Shown: positions 34,055 through 42,718 of the stretch, piece by piece
How positions within the stretch are numbered: the first letter of the stretch is position 1
How the letters are laid out: each line of letters begins with the position of its first letter
DNA from: Chloroflexota bacterium
Lineage (GTDB): Bacteria; Chloroflexota; Ktedonobacteria; Ktedonobacterales; Ktedonobacteraceae
Direction of reading: 5' to 3'
DNA: 64,000 bases
Assembly (NCBI GenBank): GCA_902812455.1
Contig: CADDZH010000006.1
Location: forward strand, 1-64,000
The notes under the pieces: model-generated
Told to the model about the DNA's origin: nothing
Database searches by the model: none
The model's input: only the letters and a program-made list of their open reading frames with translations
Position numbers and translations under genes: made by a program

Positions 34055-35836
34055 ATGGCAAGTAATTATCCACCTGATGCGAATAATATAGCTTCTCCCA
34101 GCAACTCTCTTACGCCACAGAGCGGCGCGAATGGGGGAAATCCGCCAACTCCAGCCCAGGCTATTTCAGGCGGAGCACCTGGCGCCCACTTGAAGCGGCT
34201 GGCTTCTGGAACCGAACTTTCAGCAGGCCGGTATAAGATCGAGAGAGCGGTGGCAGCAGGAGGCATGGGTGCAGTCTACAAGGCCATCGATACACGTTTC
34301 AACCGGCCATGCGCCGTCAAAGAAATGCTGGATGAGTTCCAGAGCGAGAACGACCGGTCGCAAGCAGTGGAATGGTTTACGCGCGAAGCCACGTTACTGC
34401 TCGATCTCAATCATCCGTGCATTCCTCGCGTGCGTGACTTCTTTGTCGAAGGAACCAAGCATTACCTGGTCATGGACTTCATTGAGGGCCGTACCCTGGG
34501 CGAAGTGCTGGAAAAAGAAGGCAATATCATGGGAGTGAATGGCGCTCGCGGGGTTTCTGAAGCGCGAGCCCGTAGCTGGGGGCAGCAGATATGCAACGTC
34601 TTAGCCTACCTCCATCGCCAGACTCCGCCTATCATCTTCCGTGATCTCAAGCCCTCCAATATCATGGTCACCGATCGCGAGGAGATTAAGCTGATCGACT
34701 TTGGTATTGCCCGCAATTTCCAGCCGCAGCGACAGTCAACGGTGATCATGACCGTTGGCTATGCGCCGCTCGAGCAGATGGCCGGAAACGCGGAGCCACG
34801 CAGCGATCTCTATGCCTTAGGCGCCACTCTGCACAAGGTTCTCACCTATCATGACGCCGCCAACAATAAGCCCGATATCTTTACCTTCCCACCGGTGAGG
34901 GCTTTGCGACCCGATATTTCTGTTGGCTTCGAGCAGGTCATCATGAAAGCGCTGGCACCAAACCTCAACCAGCGCTGGTCGAGCGCCACTGAGATGGAGC
35001 GAGCCATCATCGCCCTTCCTCCCCCTCCTCCCCCTGCCGGGCCGAATCCCGCCGCGGCTGGTGGAACAGCACCGGCAATCCCTCGTCCAGCAAATCCGCA
35101 AACACCTAATAGCGGGCCACGCGGTGTTGCTACTCCTGCGTTCAACGCCGCACAGCATACAACTACCGGTCCCGCCGGCAGACACATCATTGCGGCACAG
35201 GGATATATCAACGCCAATCGCGTCGAAGAAGCTTACGCCGCTGTTCAGCAGGCCTATGTCCTCGAGCCTAATAACGCGCTGGTGCATAAGATCTTTGGGC
35301 AGGTCTTTGCGCGGCGCAAGCCGCCAGCTATCGAGCAGGCTCTTCAAGCATATAATCGTTCGCTGCAACTCAACCCGAATGATGCTGAAACGCATAAACT
35401 GCTGGGAGATGTTTCGCTCTTCCTGCGCAGGCAGCCCCTGCCGGCCATCCCTGCATATATTCAAGCGTTACGCTTGAATCCTAACGACGTGGAGGCACAC
35501 CAGCGCCTGGCTCAGTGCTACGAGGAGACTAACCAGCTCGAACCCGCTTTGCGCGAATACCTGGAAGCGGCACGGCTTGCACCTGCGCAAACAGGTCTCC
35601 ACCTGAAAGTTGGGCAACTTGCCTTCCGCCTCAACCAGTTGCCTGTGGCCGAGCGGGAGCTGATCATGGTTCTGAGGCAGCATCCAGAAGATTACCAGGC
35701 CCGGTTTTTACTCTGCCAGGTCTATGAAAACGAGGGGAAGTTACTCGATGCTGAGCGCGAATGCTCGTATGTAATCCGCGTGATTCCAGCAGCGCAGCCA
35801 GTGCTGGCTCGCATACGCAGCCGGCTAGGACGGTAA
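34055..35836 (+). CDS. Serine/threonine protein kinase with C-terminal TPRs
   Basis: A 593-residue cytosolic kinase. A Pro/Asn-rich lead of about 55 residues precedes the kinase domain: glycine loop AAGGMGAVYKA, Lys in CAVKEM, catalytic loop IFRDLKPSNIM (Phe replaces the His of HRD) and IDFGIAR. A Pro-rich linker follows (PPPPPPAGP), and then TPR-like repeats from about residue 375 (ALQAYNRSLQLNPNDAETHKLLGDV). No transmembrane segment is visible. It phosphorylates proteins on Ser/Thr; TPRs probably choose partners. The PP2C gene 50 bases downstream is its likely antagonist. Confidence 0.92.
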   Translation: MASNYPPDANNIASPSNSLTPQSGANGGNPPTPAQAISGGAPGAHLKRLASGTELSAGRYKIERAVAAGGMGAVYKAIDTRFNRPCAVKEMLDEFQSENDRSQAVEWFTREATLLLDLNHPCIPRVRDFFVEGTKHYLVMDFIEGRTLGEVLEKEGNIMGVNGARGVSEARARSWGQQICNVLAYLHRQTPPIIFRDLKPSNIMVTDREEIKLIDFGIARNFQPQRQSTVIMTVGYAPLEQMAGNAEPRSDLYALGATLHKVLTYHDAANNKPDIFTFPPVRALRPDISVGFEQVIMKALAPNLNQRWSSATEMERAIIALPPPPPPAGPNPAAAGGTAPAIPRPANPQTPNSGPRGVATPAFNAAQHTTTGPAGRHIIAAQGYINANRVEEAYAAVQQAYVLEPNNALVHKIFGQVFARRKPPAIEQALQAYNRSLQLNPNDAETHKLLGDVSLFLRRQPLPAIPAYIQALRLNPNDVEAHQRLAQCYEETNQLEPALREYLEAARLAPAQTGLHLKVGQLAFRLNQLPVAERELIMVLRQHPEDYQARFLLCQVYENEGKLLDAERECSYVIRVIPAAQPVLARIRSRLGR

Positions 35837-35886
35837 AAGCAGCGGCCATCCATAATCAAAAGGCCCACACGAGGGAGAAAGAGCCT

Positions 35887-38460
35887 ATGAGGACACATAA
35901 CTTACCAATGACACAAACCAGCACTCATCCTTTCGCACGCCTGTTCCGTTCTTTGCTTGGCGGACTACTTTTTGCCTGCCTGCTTCCCTCACTCGCTTTC
36001 GCCTCCTCCACGAGTGGAGGCTTTCGCTTTGGGCAGTCCCAGGGACTCGATCTCGCCAGCGTCTCGGTAGTGCGATTGGTTGTCACCTACAGCCGGGCTA
36101 TTGCTGCCCCCAACTGCGCCCCTGTTACCACTACCGGGCTGGGTGTAATCGCTGGTAGCTGGAAGACGGGAGGCAGCTCTACCTTTACCGATTGGGTGCT
36201 CACTGACGATACGCTGGTCAATCCTGCCGGTGTCTCTACCTGCCAGGGCAAAACAGCTCCTCTGAGCACTATTCAGATCTATGTCAACAGCGCTTATACC
36301 AACACCGCTTCAGGTGCGCTGCTGGCCACGCTCCAGTGCCAGCCAGCACCCAGCCAGAGCCAGCCCCCACAAGGACAAACTTCTACCTGTGGGCAGCAAC
36401 AGGGAAATATTTCGCTTGGCGCTACCCAGCAAATTATTTGCCAGACGCCTGCCAGCAGCCCTTGTACGGCTGGCACGGTCCTGATCCCTTTTAGCAGCAG
36501 CCAGCCGCAGCCCTTCATCGACCCCAACGTGTTGCAAAATACGAACGCGTCGCCCTTTGGCATTGAATTAGCCAGCGCCGCCAATAGTCTTGGCCTGCCA
36601 ACCCCTTCGCCTTCTCAGGCCACGTCGTTCCTGGTGCCTAAGCAGGTGCAACTTTCTAGCACAGCCTCCATGAATAGCGAAAAGGGCATGCCGATTGTGA
36701 ACGGGAATGGCCAGCTCGTTGATATGAGGACGAATGCAGCAGATAGTGGAGGGAACATCCTTGCCTTTGTGAAAAGCACGTTAACCCCGTTGCAGTCAGG
36801 GCATACCAATCCTTTGCATGATGCCTGGGAACGTGGGATCAACGATTATTATAGCGGGCATCACAATAAGGTGCGGGCTGATTTTGCATCGATTACCGGC
36901 CTCAATCCAGAATTCCAGGCAGCAGCAGCTTTTGCCGGCCAGCTTGTGCCTCCAACAAGTAGCAAGGGGGGCCATCCTACAACAGGCACTGCCAATACGT
37001 TAGGAACTTCTCCCTCTCTGCAGCTAGTTGTCGCCCTGATCCTCTTAGTGCTTTTGTTGCTGGCCGCCGGTTTGCTGTTTTTACGCAGGCAGATCAGGCG
37101 GCGGCGAGAAGCGGCAAGAGAAGCAGCGGAGGAGATGCGCCGGGCCAACGCAAAAGCCGAGGTGGAAGCGCAACGTATAGCTGCACAGGAACAGGCGCAA
37201 CGCCAGCAGGCCAGGGCGGCAAGGAAGCAAGCGCAAGCCACGCCTGTTCAGAAGCAGGCCGCGAATATGGTACCTGCAGGGCAGAATCTTGCATCTTCAC
37301 CACCATCGCCCCTGCGCTGCCCGAATTGCGGCTATCCTGTGGGGCAGGGTGATAATTTCTGCTCCCAGTGCCGTTCCCCGCTTGTACTCTCCGATTCGGG
37401 ACTGAATGTACGATTAGCAATGCCTCCTGCTCCCGCTCAGGCGCAACCACCTTTAGCTGCACCGGCTGGGGCTGCGCCGCCATCTTCTCTATCCATCTCT
37501 GACATGCCAACCAGGGAGATGCCACCGAGCCAGAGGCAAAACGGGCAACCACTGGCAGATGCTGCCTCTGAGAAGACGGTCCCTTACAGGGTGGAGCAGG
37601 TGATGGGTCGCAATGTGAAATTTATTGTAGGCACGCTTTCTGACCCGGGCATTAAACGCAAAGACAAGCCTAACGAGGATAGCCTTTACGCCGCTATCGG
37701 AGGCCATTCCCAGAATGTGCAGCTCCAGCAATTCGGTCTATTCGTCGTGGCCGACGGCATGGGAGGTCATGCCAATGGCCAGGATGCCAGCCGCTTAGCA
37801 ATCCAGACCATCGAAGAGCGCCTGCAGCCCAGACTGCTGAGTAACGAACCCTTCCGTAACGGGGATTACGTACAACTCCTGGTCGATGCTGTCCAGAGTG
37901 CCAATGTGGCTGTACACCAGAGGAACATGGAACAGCGAGGGGATATGGGCACAACCATGACCGCAGCGCTCATTGTTGGCACAACTGCTTACATTGCTAA
38001 TGTCGGTGATAGCCGCACGTACCTCTATCGCGAACCGGAAGGCTTGCAAAAAATTACCAACGATCATTCTGTGGTGGCAAGCCTGGTCGAGGCAGGCATT
38101 ATTACTGCCGATGACATCTATACCCATCCCAAGCGCAACCAGATTTATCGCAGTCTGGGTGAGAAGCCGTCCGTGGAAGTCGATCATTTCACGGTGCAAC
38201 TCAAGCCTGGCGACAAGCTGCTGCTTTGCTCTGATGGCTTGTGGGATATGACCCGCGATCCCATCATTCAAGACATCTTGAAGAAGACCCCGGACCCGGT
38301 GCAGGCGCGTCACGAGCTGATCAAGGCCGCTCTGGATGGCGGGGGCGAGGATAACATCAGCGTGATTGTGGTGCAAGTGACGGAAGACACGCTGCAGACA
38401 GGCATAAATGGCTTCCAGGTGCTTGCCAGGCCAGAAGCGCCCCAGTATCCTTCCATGTGA
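35887..38460 (+). CDS. Membrane-spanning PP2C phosphatase with extracellular sensor and zinc ribbon
   Basis: An 857-residue protein. A signal peptide (LLGGLLFACLLPSLAFA) leads to a roughly 330-residue extracellular part resembling a trypsin-like fold without the catalytic His (FTDWVLTDDTLVNP). A membrane helix lies at about 378-397, then a charged coiled coil, a zinc ribbon (CPNCGYPVGQGDNFCSQC) and a PP2C domain. The PP2C metal motifs are complete: KPNEDS, ADGMGGHANG, NVGDSRTYL, CSDGLWDM, GGEDNISV. It should remove phosphate from Ser/Thr and is likely the partner of the kinase upstream. ATG 35887 is chosen because the signal peptide follows. Confidence 0.92.
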   Translation: MRTHNLPMTQTSTHPFARLFRSLLGGLLFACLLPSLAFASSTSGGFRFGQSQGLDLASVSVVRLVVTYSRAIAAPNCAPVTTTGLGVIAGSWKTGGSSTFTDWVLTDDTLVNPAGVSTCQGKTAPLSTIQIYVNSAYTNTASGALLATLQCQPAPSQSQPPQGQTSTCGQQQGNISLGATQQIICQTPASSPCTAGTVLIPFSSSQPQPFIDPNVLQNTNASPFGIELASAANSLGLPTPSPSQATSFLVPKQVQLSSTASMNSEKGMPIVNGNGQLVDMRTNAADSGGNILAFVKSTLTPLQSGHTNPLHDAWERGINDYYSGHHNKVRADFASITGLNPEFQAAAAFAGQLVPPTSSKGGHPTTGTANTLGTSPSLQLVVALILLVLLLLAAGLLFLRRQIRRRREAAREAAEEMRRANAKAEVEAQRIAAQEQAQRQQARAARKQAQATPVQKQAANMVPAGQNLASSPPSPLRCPNCGYPVGQGDNFCSQCRSPLVLSDSGLNVRLAMPPAPAQAQPPLAAPAGAAPPSSLSISDMPTREMPPSQRQNGQPLADAASEKTVPYRVEQVMGRNVKFIVGTLSDPGIKRKDKPNEDSLYAAIGGHSQNVQLQQFGLFVVADGMGGHANGQDASRLAIQTIEERLQPRLLSNEPFRNGDYVQLLVDAVQSANVAVHQRNMEQRGDMGTTMTAALIVGTTAYIANVGDSRTYLYREPEGLQKITNDHSVVASLVEAGIITADDIYTHPKRNQIYRSLGEKPSVEVDHFTVQLKPGDKLLLCSDGLWDMTRDPIIQDILKKTPDPVQARHELIKAALDGGGEDNISVIVVQVTEDTLQTGINGFQVLARPEAPQYPSM

Positions 38461-38474
38461 AGCAACCGCAGAAA

Positions 38475-38503
38475 TTGTCGCGCCTTTCTCCCTGTGCTAT
38501 AAT
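38475..38503 (+). promoter_or_regulatory. Promoter of the nuo gene cluster
   Basis: TTGTCG 38475-38480, 17 bases, TATAAT 38498-38503 with TGC extension, 52 bases before nuoA. Confidence 0.65.
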
Positions 38504-38554
38504 CAAATCAGCATCAGAGCCACAACCCAATCAAAAGGTTTGGAGGAAAGGCGC

Positions 38555-38923
38555 GTGTCAACACCGATCAACATTGGTTATCTCTTTGCTGCCATACTAT
38601 TCGTTGCAGGATTTATCTTCGTCATTGTCGCGACAATGACGGGCAATCTTATTGCTCCTCATAGCAGGACGAGGGAAAAGCTCCAGCCCTACGAGTCTGG
38701 CGAAGTTCCTATTGGTACTGCCCGGGTGCAGTATCCGCTTGGCTTCTATATTTTCGCCTTGCTCTTTGTTGCCTTCGACGTGGATATTGTGTTTATCGTG
38801 TCCTGGGCGATCGTCTTTAAGCAACTCAGTGTGTTTGGCTTCTTCGAAATCCTGTTCTTCATTATTGTGCTGGCCATCGGCCTGGCCTATGCCTGGCGTA
38901 AGGGGGTTATTCGATGGATCTAG
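38555..38923 (+). CDS. nuoA: NADH-quinone oxidoreductase subunit A
   Basis: A 122-residue, three-helix membrane subunit of complex I. The pattern YESGEVPIGTARVQYPLGFYIFALLFVAFDVDIVF, abbreviated, includes the loop and acid typical of NuoA. GTG 38555 follows GGAGGAAAGG. The frame is open to 38408 without support. Overlaps nuoC by 10 bases. Confidence 0.92.
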   Translation: MSTPINIGYLFAAILFVAGFIFVIVATMTGNLIAPHSRTREKLQPYESGEVPIGTARVQYPLGFYIFALLFVAFDVDIVFIVSWAIVFKQLSVFGFFEILFFIIVLAIGLAYAWRKGVIRWI

Positions 38924-39687
38924 TACCGCGTTCAAAAAGCACTCCCACAGAGACGCGTGGCTACCGCGATCAGAATGCTGCGCTTGCACGCGATCTGGCG
39001 CCTACTGCCCAGATTACGGGCCAGCCTGTTTCGCCAAAGACACTCAAAGGGGATTTTCTCGGTCTGGAAATCGATCGCACGCACCTTGTCGCGGTGTGCC
39101 GTTTCTTGCGTGATCAGCTTGCCTTCGACCTGTTAAGCTCCATATCCGGCGTCGATATGCTCGATCACCTCGAGACGGTCTATCATATGCGCTCAACAAC
39201 ACGTGGGCAACTGCTCCAGCTCAAAGTTCGTCTCGACCACGAACAGCCCGAAGTAGATAGCATTGTCTCTGTCTGGCCTACAGCGAACTGGTTAGAGCGA
39301 GAGACCTATGATCTCTTCGGCATCAGATTCACCGGGCACCCCGATCTCAGGAGAATACTATTGGATGATGATTTTGAGGGTTATCCCTTGCTCAAAAGCT
39401 TCCATCAAGTGCCAATCACCATCAAAGATAGAGCCACAACGCAGGTTGAACCTAATGTGGCAGTCGATAGCCGCTTTCAGCAGCGCGGCGTTGAGCATGT
39501 CGTACAGAAAAAGTTTGGGCAGGGGATGGAGGAACGCCTGCACCCGGGCACACCCACATTTGGGCATTCCTTCCATGGCCACCCAGAACAGGTGAACCAA
39601 GAAGCTGCGACTTCACCTTCCGGCGAATCGGTACCAGAGAAGAGTGCAGGTTCAGAGCAAGCTCCCAGGAGTCCGAAGCAAAGTTGA
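38914..39687 (+). CDS. nuoC: NADH-quinone oxidoreductase subunit C
   Basis: A 257-residue peripheral subunit of complex I. LSSISGVDMLDHLETVYHM and VDSIVSVWPTANWLERETYDLFGI are the family signature, with GHPDLRRILLDDDFEGYPL after it. The C-terminal 65 residues are low-complexity and acidic, an extension beyond the usual end. nuoB, which usually lies between A and C, is missing; nuoA overlaps directly into nuoC. Confidence 0.92.
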   Translation: MDLVPRSKSTPTETRGYRDQNAALARDLAPTAQITGQPVSPKTLKGDFLGLEIDRTHLVAVCRFLRDQLAFDLLSSISGVDMLDHLETVYHMRSTTRGQLLQLKVRLDHEQPEVDSIVSVWPTANWLERETYDLFGIRFTGHPDLRRILLDDDFEGYPLLKSFHQVPITIKDRATTQVEPNVAVDSRFQQRGVEHVVQKKFGQGMEERLHPGTPTFGHSFHGHPEQVNQEAATSPSGESVPEKSAGSEQAPRSPKQS

Positions 39688-39706
39688 AGGGAAGGGAAAT
39701 AGCGCG

Positions 39707-40042
39707 ATGCCAAAAGCCAGGAAGCGAGGGAAAGCAACGGGGAGAAAGAATACGGCAGTTCAACAAATTGCACGCCCTGCTGCTGTAAAATCAACGACAG
39801 CAGGTGTTGCTGGTGCTAATCGGCCTGTTCTTTCACCGCCTGTGCGAGGTGTACAGAGCCTGTTCATGCCAGGGCTGGTAGCTCTAGGCTGCTGGGGGTT
39901 GGCATTCTCCTTCACCTTTCTCTCTACCGATCCCAACCACCTCTTATATGGCGGGATGGCAGCGTTCATGGCTTTGTTCTGGTCTGTGAGTTTCGCTATT
40001 CGTCTTCGCAAATTGCTGGCTGTACAACAGCGGCGAACGTAA
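39707..40042 (+). CDS. Small two-helix membrane protein inside the nuo cluster
   Basis: A 111-residue protein with a basic, Lys/Arg-rich N-terminus (PKARKRGKATGRK) and two hydrophobic segments (LFMPGLVALGCWGLAFSFTF and LLYGGMAAFMALFWSVSFAI). No family is recognised. It is preceded by GAAGGGAAGGG. Its position between nuoC and nuoD suggests a role linked to complex I or its assembly, but that is inference. Confidence 0.7.
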   Translation: MPKARKRGKATGRKNTAVQQIARPAAVKSTTAGVAGANRPVLSPPVRGVQSLFMPGLVALGCWGLAFSFTFLSTDPNHLLYGGMAAFMALFWSVSFAIRLRKLLAVQQRRT

Positions 40043-40140
40043 CCACGCTGGCTGGCGCGGATTTGCCGGCGCCAGCCGTATTCAGCTTCAAGCTGGATGA
40101 GGAAAAGCGAACTGAATCAGAAGAGTTAAGAGGAAACCCA

Positions 40141-41304
40141 ATGACTATAAATCAGAACACACCAAATACAAGTACCAATCTCGGGCAAGCGGCAGAAGCC
40201 CCCGAGGGCTTTAGCACGCAAGAAATGCTGCTCAATATGGGTCCCCAGCACCCCAGCACACACGGTGTGCTGCGCTTAGTGCTCAGGCTTGAGGGGGAGA
40301 CCGTGGTTGATTGCACGCCGGTCATCGGGTACCTGCACCGGGGAATCGAAAAAATTCTCGAAAACCGGCCCGTGATGGGCGGTATTCGCTACATGGATAA
40401 TGCCGACTACCTCTCCCCCATGCTCAATGAAATTGCCTATGTGGGAGCTGTGGAGCAATTGATGGGTCTAGAACCGCCCCGGCGGGCGCAATATATCCGG
40501 CTCCTGGTAGGTGAGATGCAGCGAATTGCCAGCCACCTGGTATGGGTGGGCACGTACCTGCTTGACCTGGGCGCGTTCACTCCTATTCTGTGGTGCTTCC
40601 GCGACCGCGAGGGTATCCTTTCACTATTCGAGGCCCTGGGAGGCAGCCGCTTTAATGTGAACTACCTGCGTGTGGGCGGCGTCCTGCACGACTTCCCCAG
40701 GGACTGGCTCAAGGAGTGCGAAGCCTACCTTGATACGCTTGAACAGCATATGCATGAGCTGGAGGTGTTGATTACGGGGAACGAAATCTTCGAGGCGCGT
40801 ACGCAAGGCGTTGGCTACATAGACCCACAGCAGGCGATTGCTTATGGGCTTACCGGGCCGATGCTGCGTGGGAGCGGCGTGAACCTGGACTTGCGCGTGC
40901 ATCGCCCGTATATGGCCTATCGTGAAGTCCCGGTGAATGTTCAGGTGCGCCAGGAAGGAGATTGCTTCGCCCGCTACAGGGTTCGTATGAACGAGATCTG
41001 GGAGAGCATCCGGCTCTGCCGCGTTGCTATCGATAAGATGCCAGGAGGGCCTATTAGCACTCGTACTCCTATTGCCCTGCGTCCTCCTCGTGGAGAGACG
41101 TACTTTGCTATCGAAAGCAGCAAGGGCGAGCAAGGCATCTACTTCATCAGCGATGGAAGCGAGTATCCGTGGCGTGCCAAGATACGAGGGCCGTCCTTTG
41201 TCAACTTGCAGATCCTGCCTGAAGTGCTGCGAGGTCATAAGATGAGCGACGTTGTGGCAATTATCGGCAGTTTCGACCTTGTACTGGGAGAAGTTGATCG
41301 CTAA
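40141..41304 (+). CDS. nuoD: NADH-quinone oxidoreductase subunit D
   Basis: A 387-residue 49-kDa-type subunit. NMGPQHPSTHGVLRLVLRLEGE, VIGYLHRGIEKI, and the C-terminal GSFDLVLGEVDR are diagnostic. It forms the quinone-site wall with NuoB. ATG 40141 follows AGAGGAAA. It is followed by nuoH after 13 bases. Confidence 0.95.
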   Translation: MTINQNTPNTSTNLGQAAEAPEGFSTQEMLLNMGPQHPSTHGVLRLVLRLEGETVVDCTPVIGYLHRGIEKILENRPVMGGIRYMDNADYLSPMLNEIAYVGAVEQLMGLEPPRRAQYIRLLVGEMQRIASHLVWVGTYLLDLGAFTPILWCFRDREGILSLFEALGGSRFNVNYLRVGGVLHDFPRDWLKECEAYLDTLEQHMHELEVLITGNEIFEARTQGVGYIDPQQAIAYGLTGPMLRGSGVNLDLRVHRPYMAYREVPVNVQVRQEGDCFARYRVRMNEIWESIRLCRVAIDKMPGGPISTRTPIALRPPRGETYFAIESSKGEQGIYFISDGSEYPWRAKIRGPSFVNLQILPEVLRGHKMSDVVAIIGSFDLVLGEVDR

Positions 41305-41317
41305 CTGGAGTAAGGTT

Positions 41318-42676
41318 ATGTATATAATTTTTGCAGACAACGTGGGAAACCAACTCCTGCATGGTATCCTTTCACTGCAGTTCCTGGAGTTCGTGGTTGC
41401 TTTCATCTCGTTCTTTGGCTTTGTGCTGACGAGCGCGGCGCTGCTTGTCTATGTCGAGCGCAAGTTTATGGCCTGGATGCAGGATCGCTACGGCCCGCTC
41501 CACGTCGGTCCCCACGGGATTCTGCAATCGGTGGCCGATGTCGGCAAGCTGCTGCTGAAAGAAGACATCCACGCGGCGCAATCCGATAAAGCAGTTTTCC
41601 TGCTGTCTCCTTCGGTGTTCCTCGCGCCGATCATCGCCTCCTTTGCCGTCCTGCCGCTCTCACCCTATATAAGCCTTCCCGGCACGGCTCTGGCTACAGG
41701 CCTTGTCTACTATGTAGCTATGAGTTCGATCGATGTGGTGGGAGTGGTTATGGCAGGCTGGGGCTCGAATAACAAATATTCATTAATTGGCGGCCTGCGC
41801 TCTGCCGCGCAGATGATTTCCTACGAATTGCCGCTGATGCTTGCGCTTATCGGCGTGATTATGCTTACCAGCATCCTCGAGAATTCTGGCATTGGCACAA
41901 TCTCAATCAGGGATATTATCAATTACCAGAACGCCTGGCCGAGCAAGGGGGTTGGCATCCCTGTCCTGGATTTCATCTTCCAGGGTTTTACTCCCTGGGC
42001 CTGGTTTTTCCTGGTACAGCCGTTGATGCTCGTCATCTACTACACATGCGGGCTGGCCGAGACGAACCGCTCGCCTTTCGATCTGCCGGAAGCGGAATCA
42101 GAGCTGGTCGCTGGCTATCTCACCGAATATAGCGGCATGCGCTGGGCGATGTTCTACCTCGGCGAATATGGCAACATGACGATTGTCTCGGCCATCACGG
42201 CCTTCCTGTTCCTGGGTGGCTGGTCCGGCCCCGGCGTCGTCTACCTGGTCAACCTGCCTGGCTTCGGCTGGCACTTGCTCGGTAACTTGCTCGCCCTGGG
42301 ATACCTCATACTCAAAATCTATGGACTGTGCCTGGTCTTCATCTGGGTGCGTACCACGCTGCCCCGCCTGCGCGCCGACCAGTTGATGCAGTACGCCTGG
42401 TTGATCCTTATTCCAGCCACGCTGGGCAATATCCTGCTCACGGGCGCGCTCTACCTGATCATTTCTAGCTTTGGCCTGGGCAGCTCGACCAACCTGGTGT
42501 TCCTCATCGTGACGGGCGTTATCAACTGGATTTTGCTCTTTGGCTACATCCAGATTTTAAGGCGCGCAACAGTTGCCACCACGCGACACGCACGGGCTCC
42601 TGCGATCCGCGCCCAGCGGCTTGCTACGGCTGCGCAGATCCCGGAGCGCGCCGGCGCAACCGGTGGCGGCCAATAA
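41318..42676 (+). CDS. nuoH: NADH-quinone oxidoreductase subunit H
   Basis: A 452-residue membrane subunit, with eight or more helices. ERKFMAWMQDRYGPLHVGPHGILQ and the quinone-loop ETNRSPFDLPEAESELVAGY are diagnostic. Its C-terminus is extended with a basic Arg/Ala tail. Lies at the end of the cluster; nuoI-N are not in the window. A bidirectional terminator follows within 10 bases. Confidence 0.95.
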   Translation: MYIIFADNVGNQLLHGILSLQFLEFVVAFISFFGFVLTSAALLVYVERKFMAWMQDRYGPLHVGPHGILQSVADVGKLLLKEDIHAAQSDKAVFLLSPSVFLAPIIASFAVLPLSPYISLPGTALATGLVYYVAMSSIDVVGVVMAGWGSNNKYSLIGGLRSAAQMISYELPLMLALIGVIMLTSILENSGIGTISIRDIINYQNAWPSKGVGIPVLDFIFQGFTPWAWFFLVQPLMLVIYYTCGLAETNRSPFDLPEAESELVAGYLTEYSGMRWAMFYLGEYGNMTIVSAITAFLFLGGWSGPGVVYLVNLPGFGWHLLGNLLALGYLILKIYGLCLVFIWVRTTLPRLRADQLMQYAWLILIPATLGNILLTGALYLIISSFGLGSSTNLVFLIVTGVINWILLFGYIQILRRATVATTRHARAPAIRAQRLATAAQIPERAGATGGGQ

Positions 42677-42685
42677 AAGGGCAAT

Positions 42686-42718
42686 AAAAAGAGGCGCAAT
42701 CTCAATGCGCCTCTTTTT
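42686..42718. terminator. Bidirectional intrinsic terminator after nuoH
   Basis: Perfect 13-bp stem AAAAAGAGGCGCA / TGCGCCTCTTTTT with a 7-base loop. A-run on one side and T-run on the other serve both convergent genes. On the minus strand, it covers the last four codons and stop of the MBL-Rieske gene. Confidence 0.9.
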
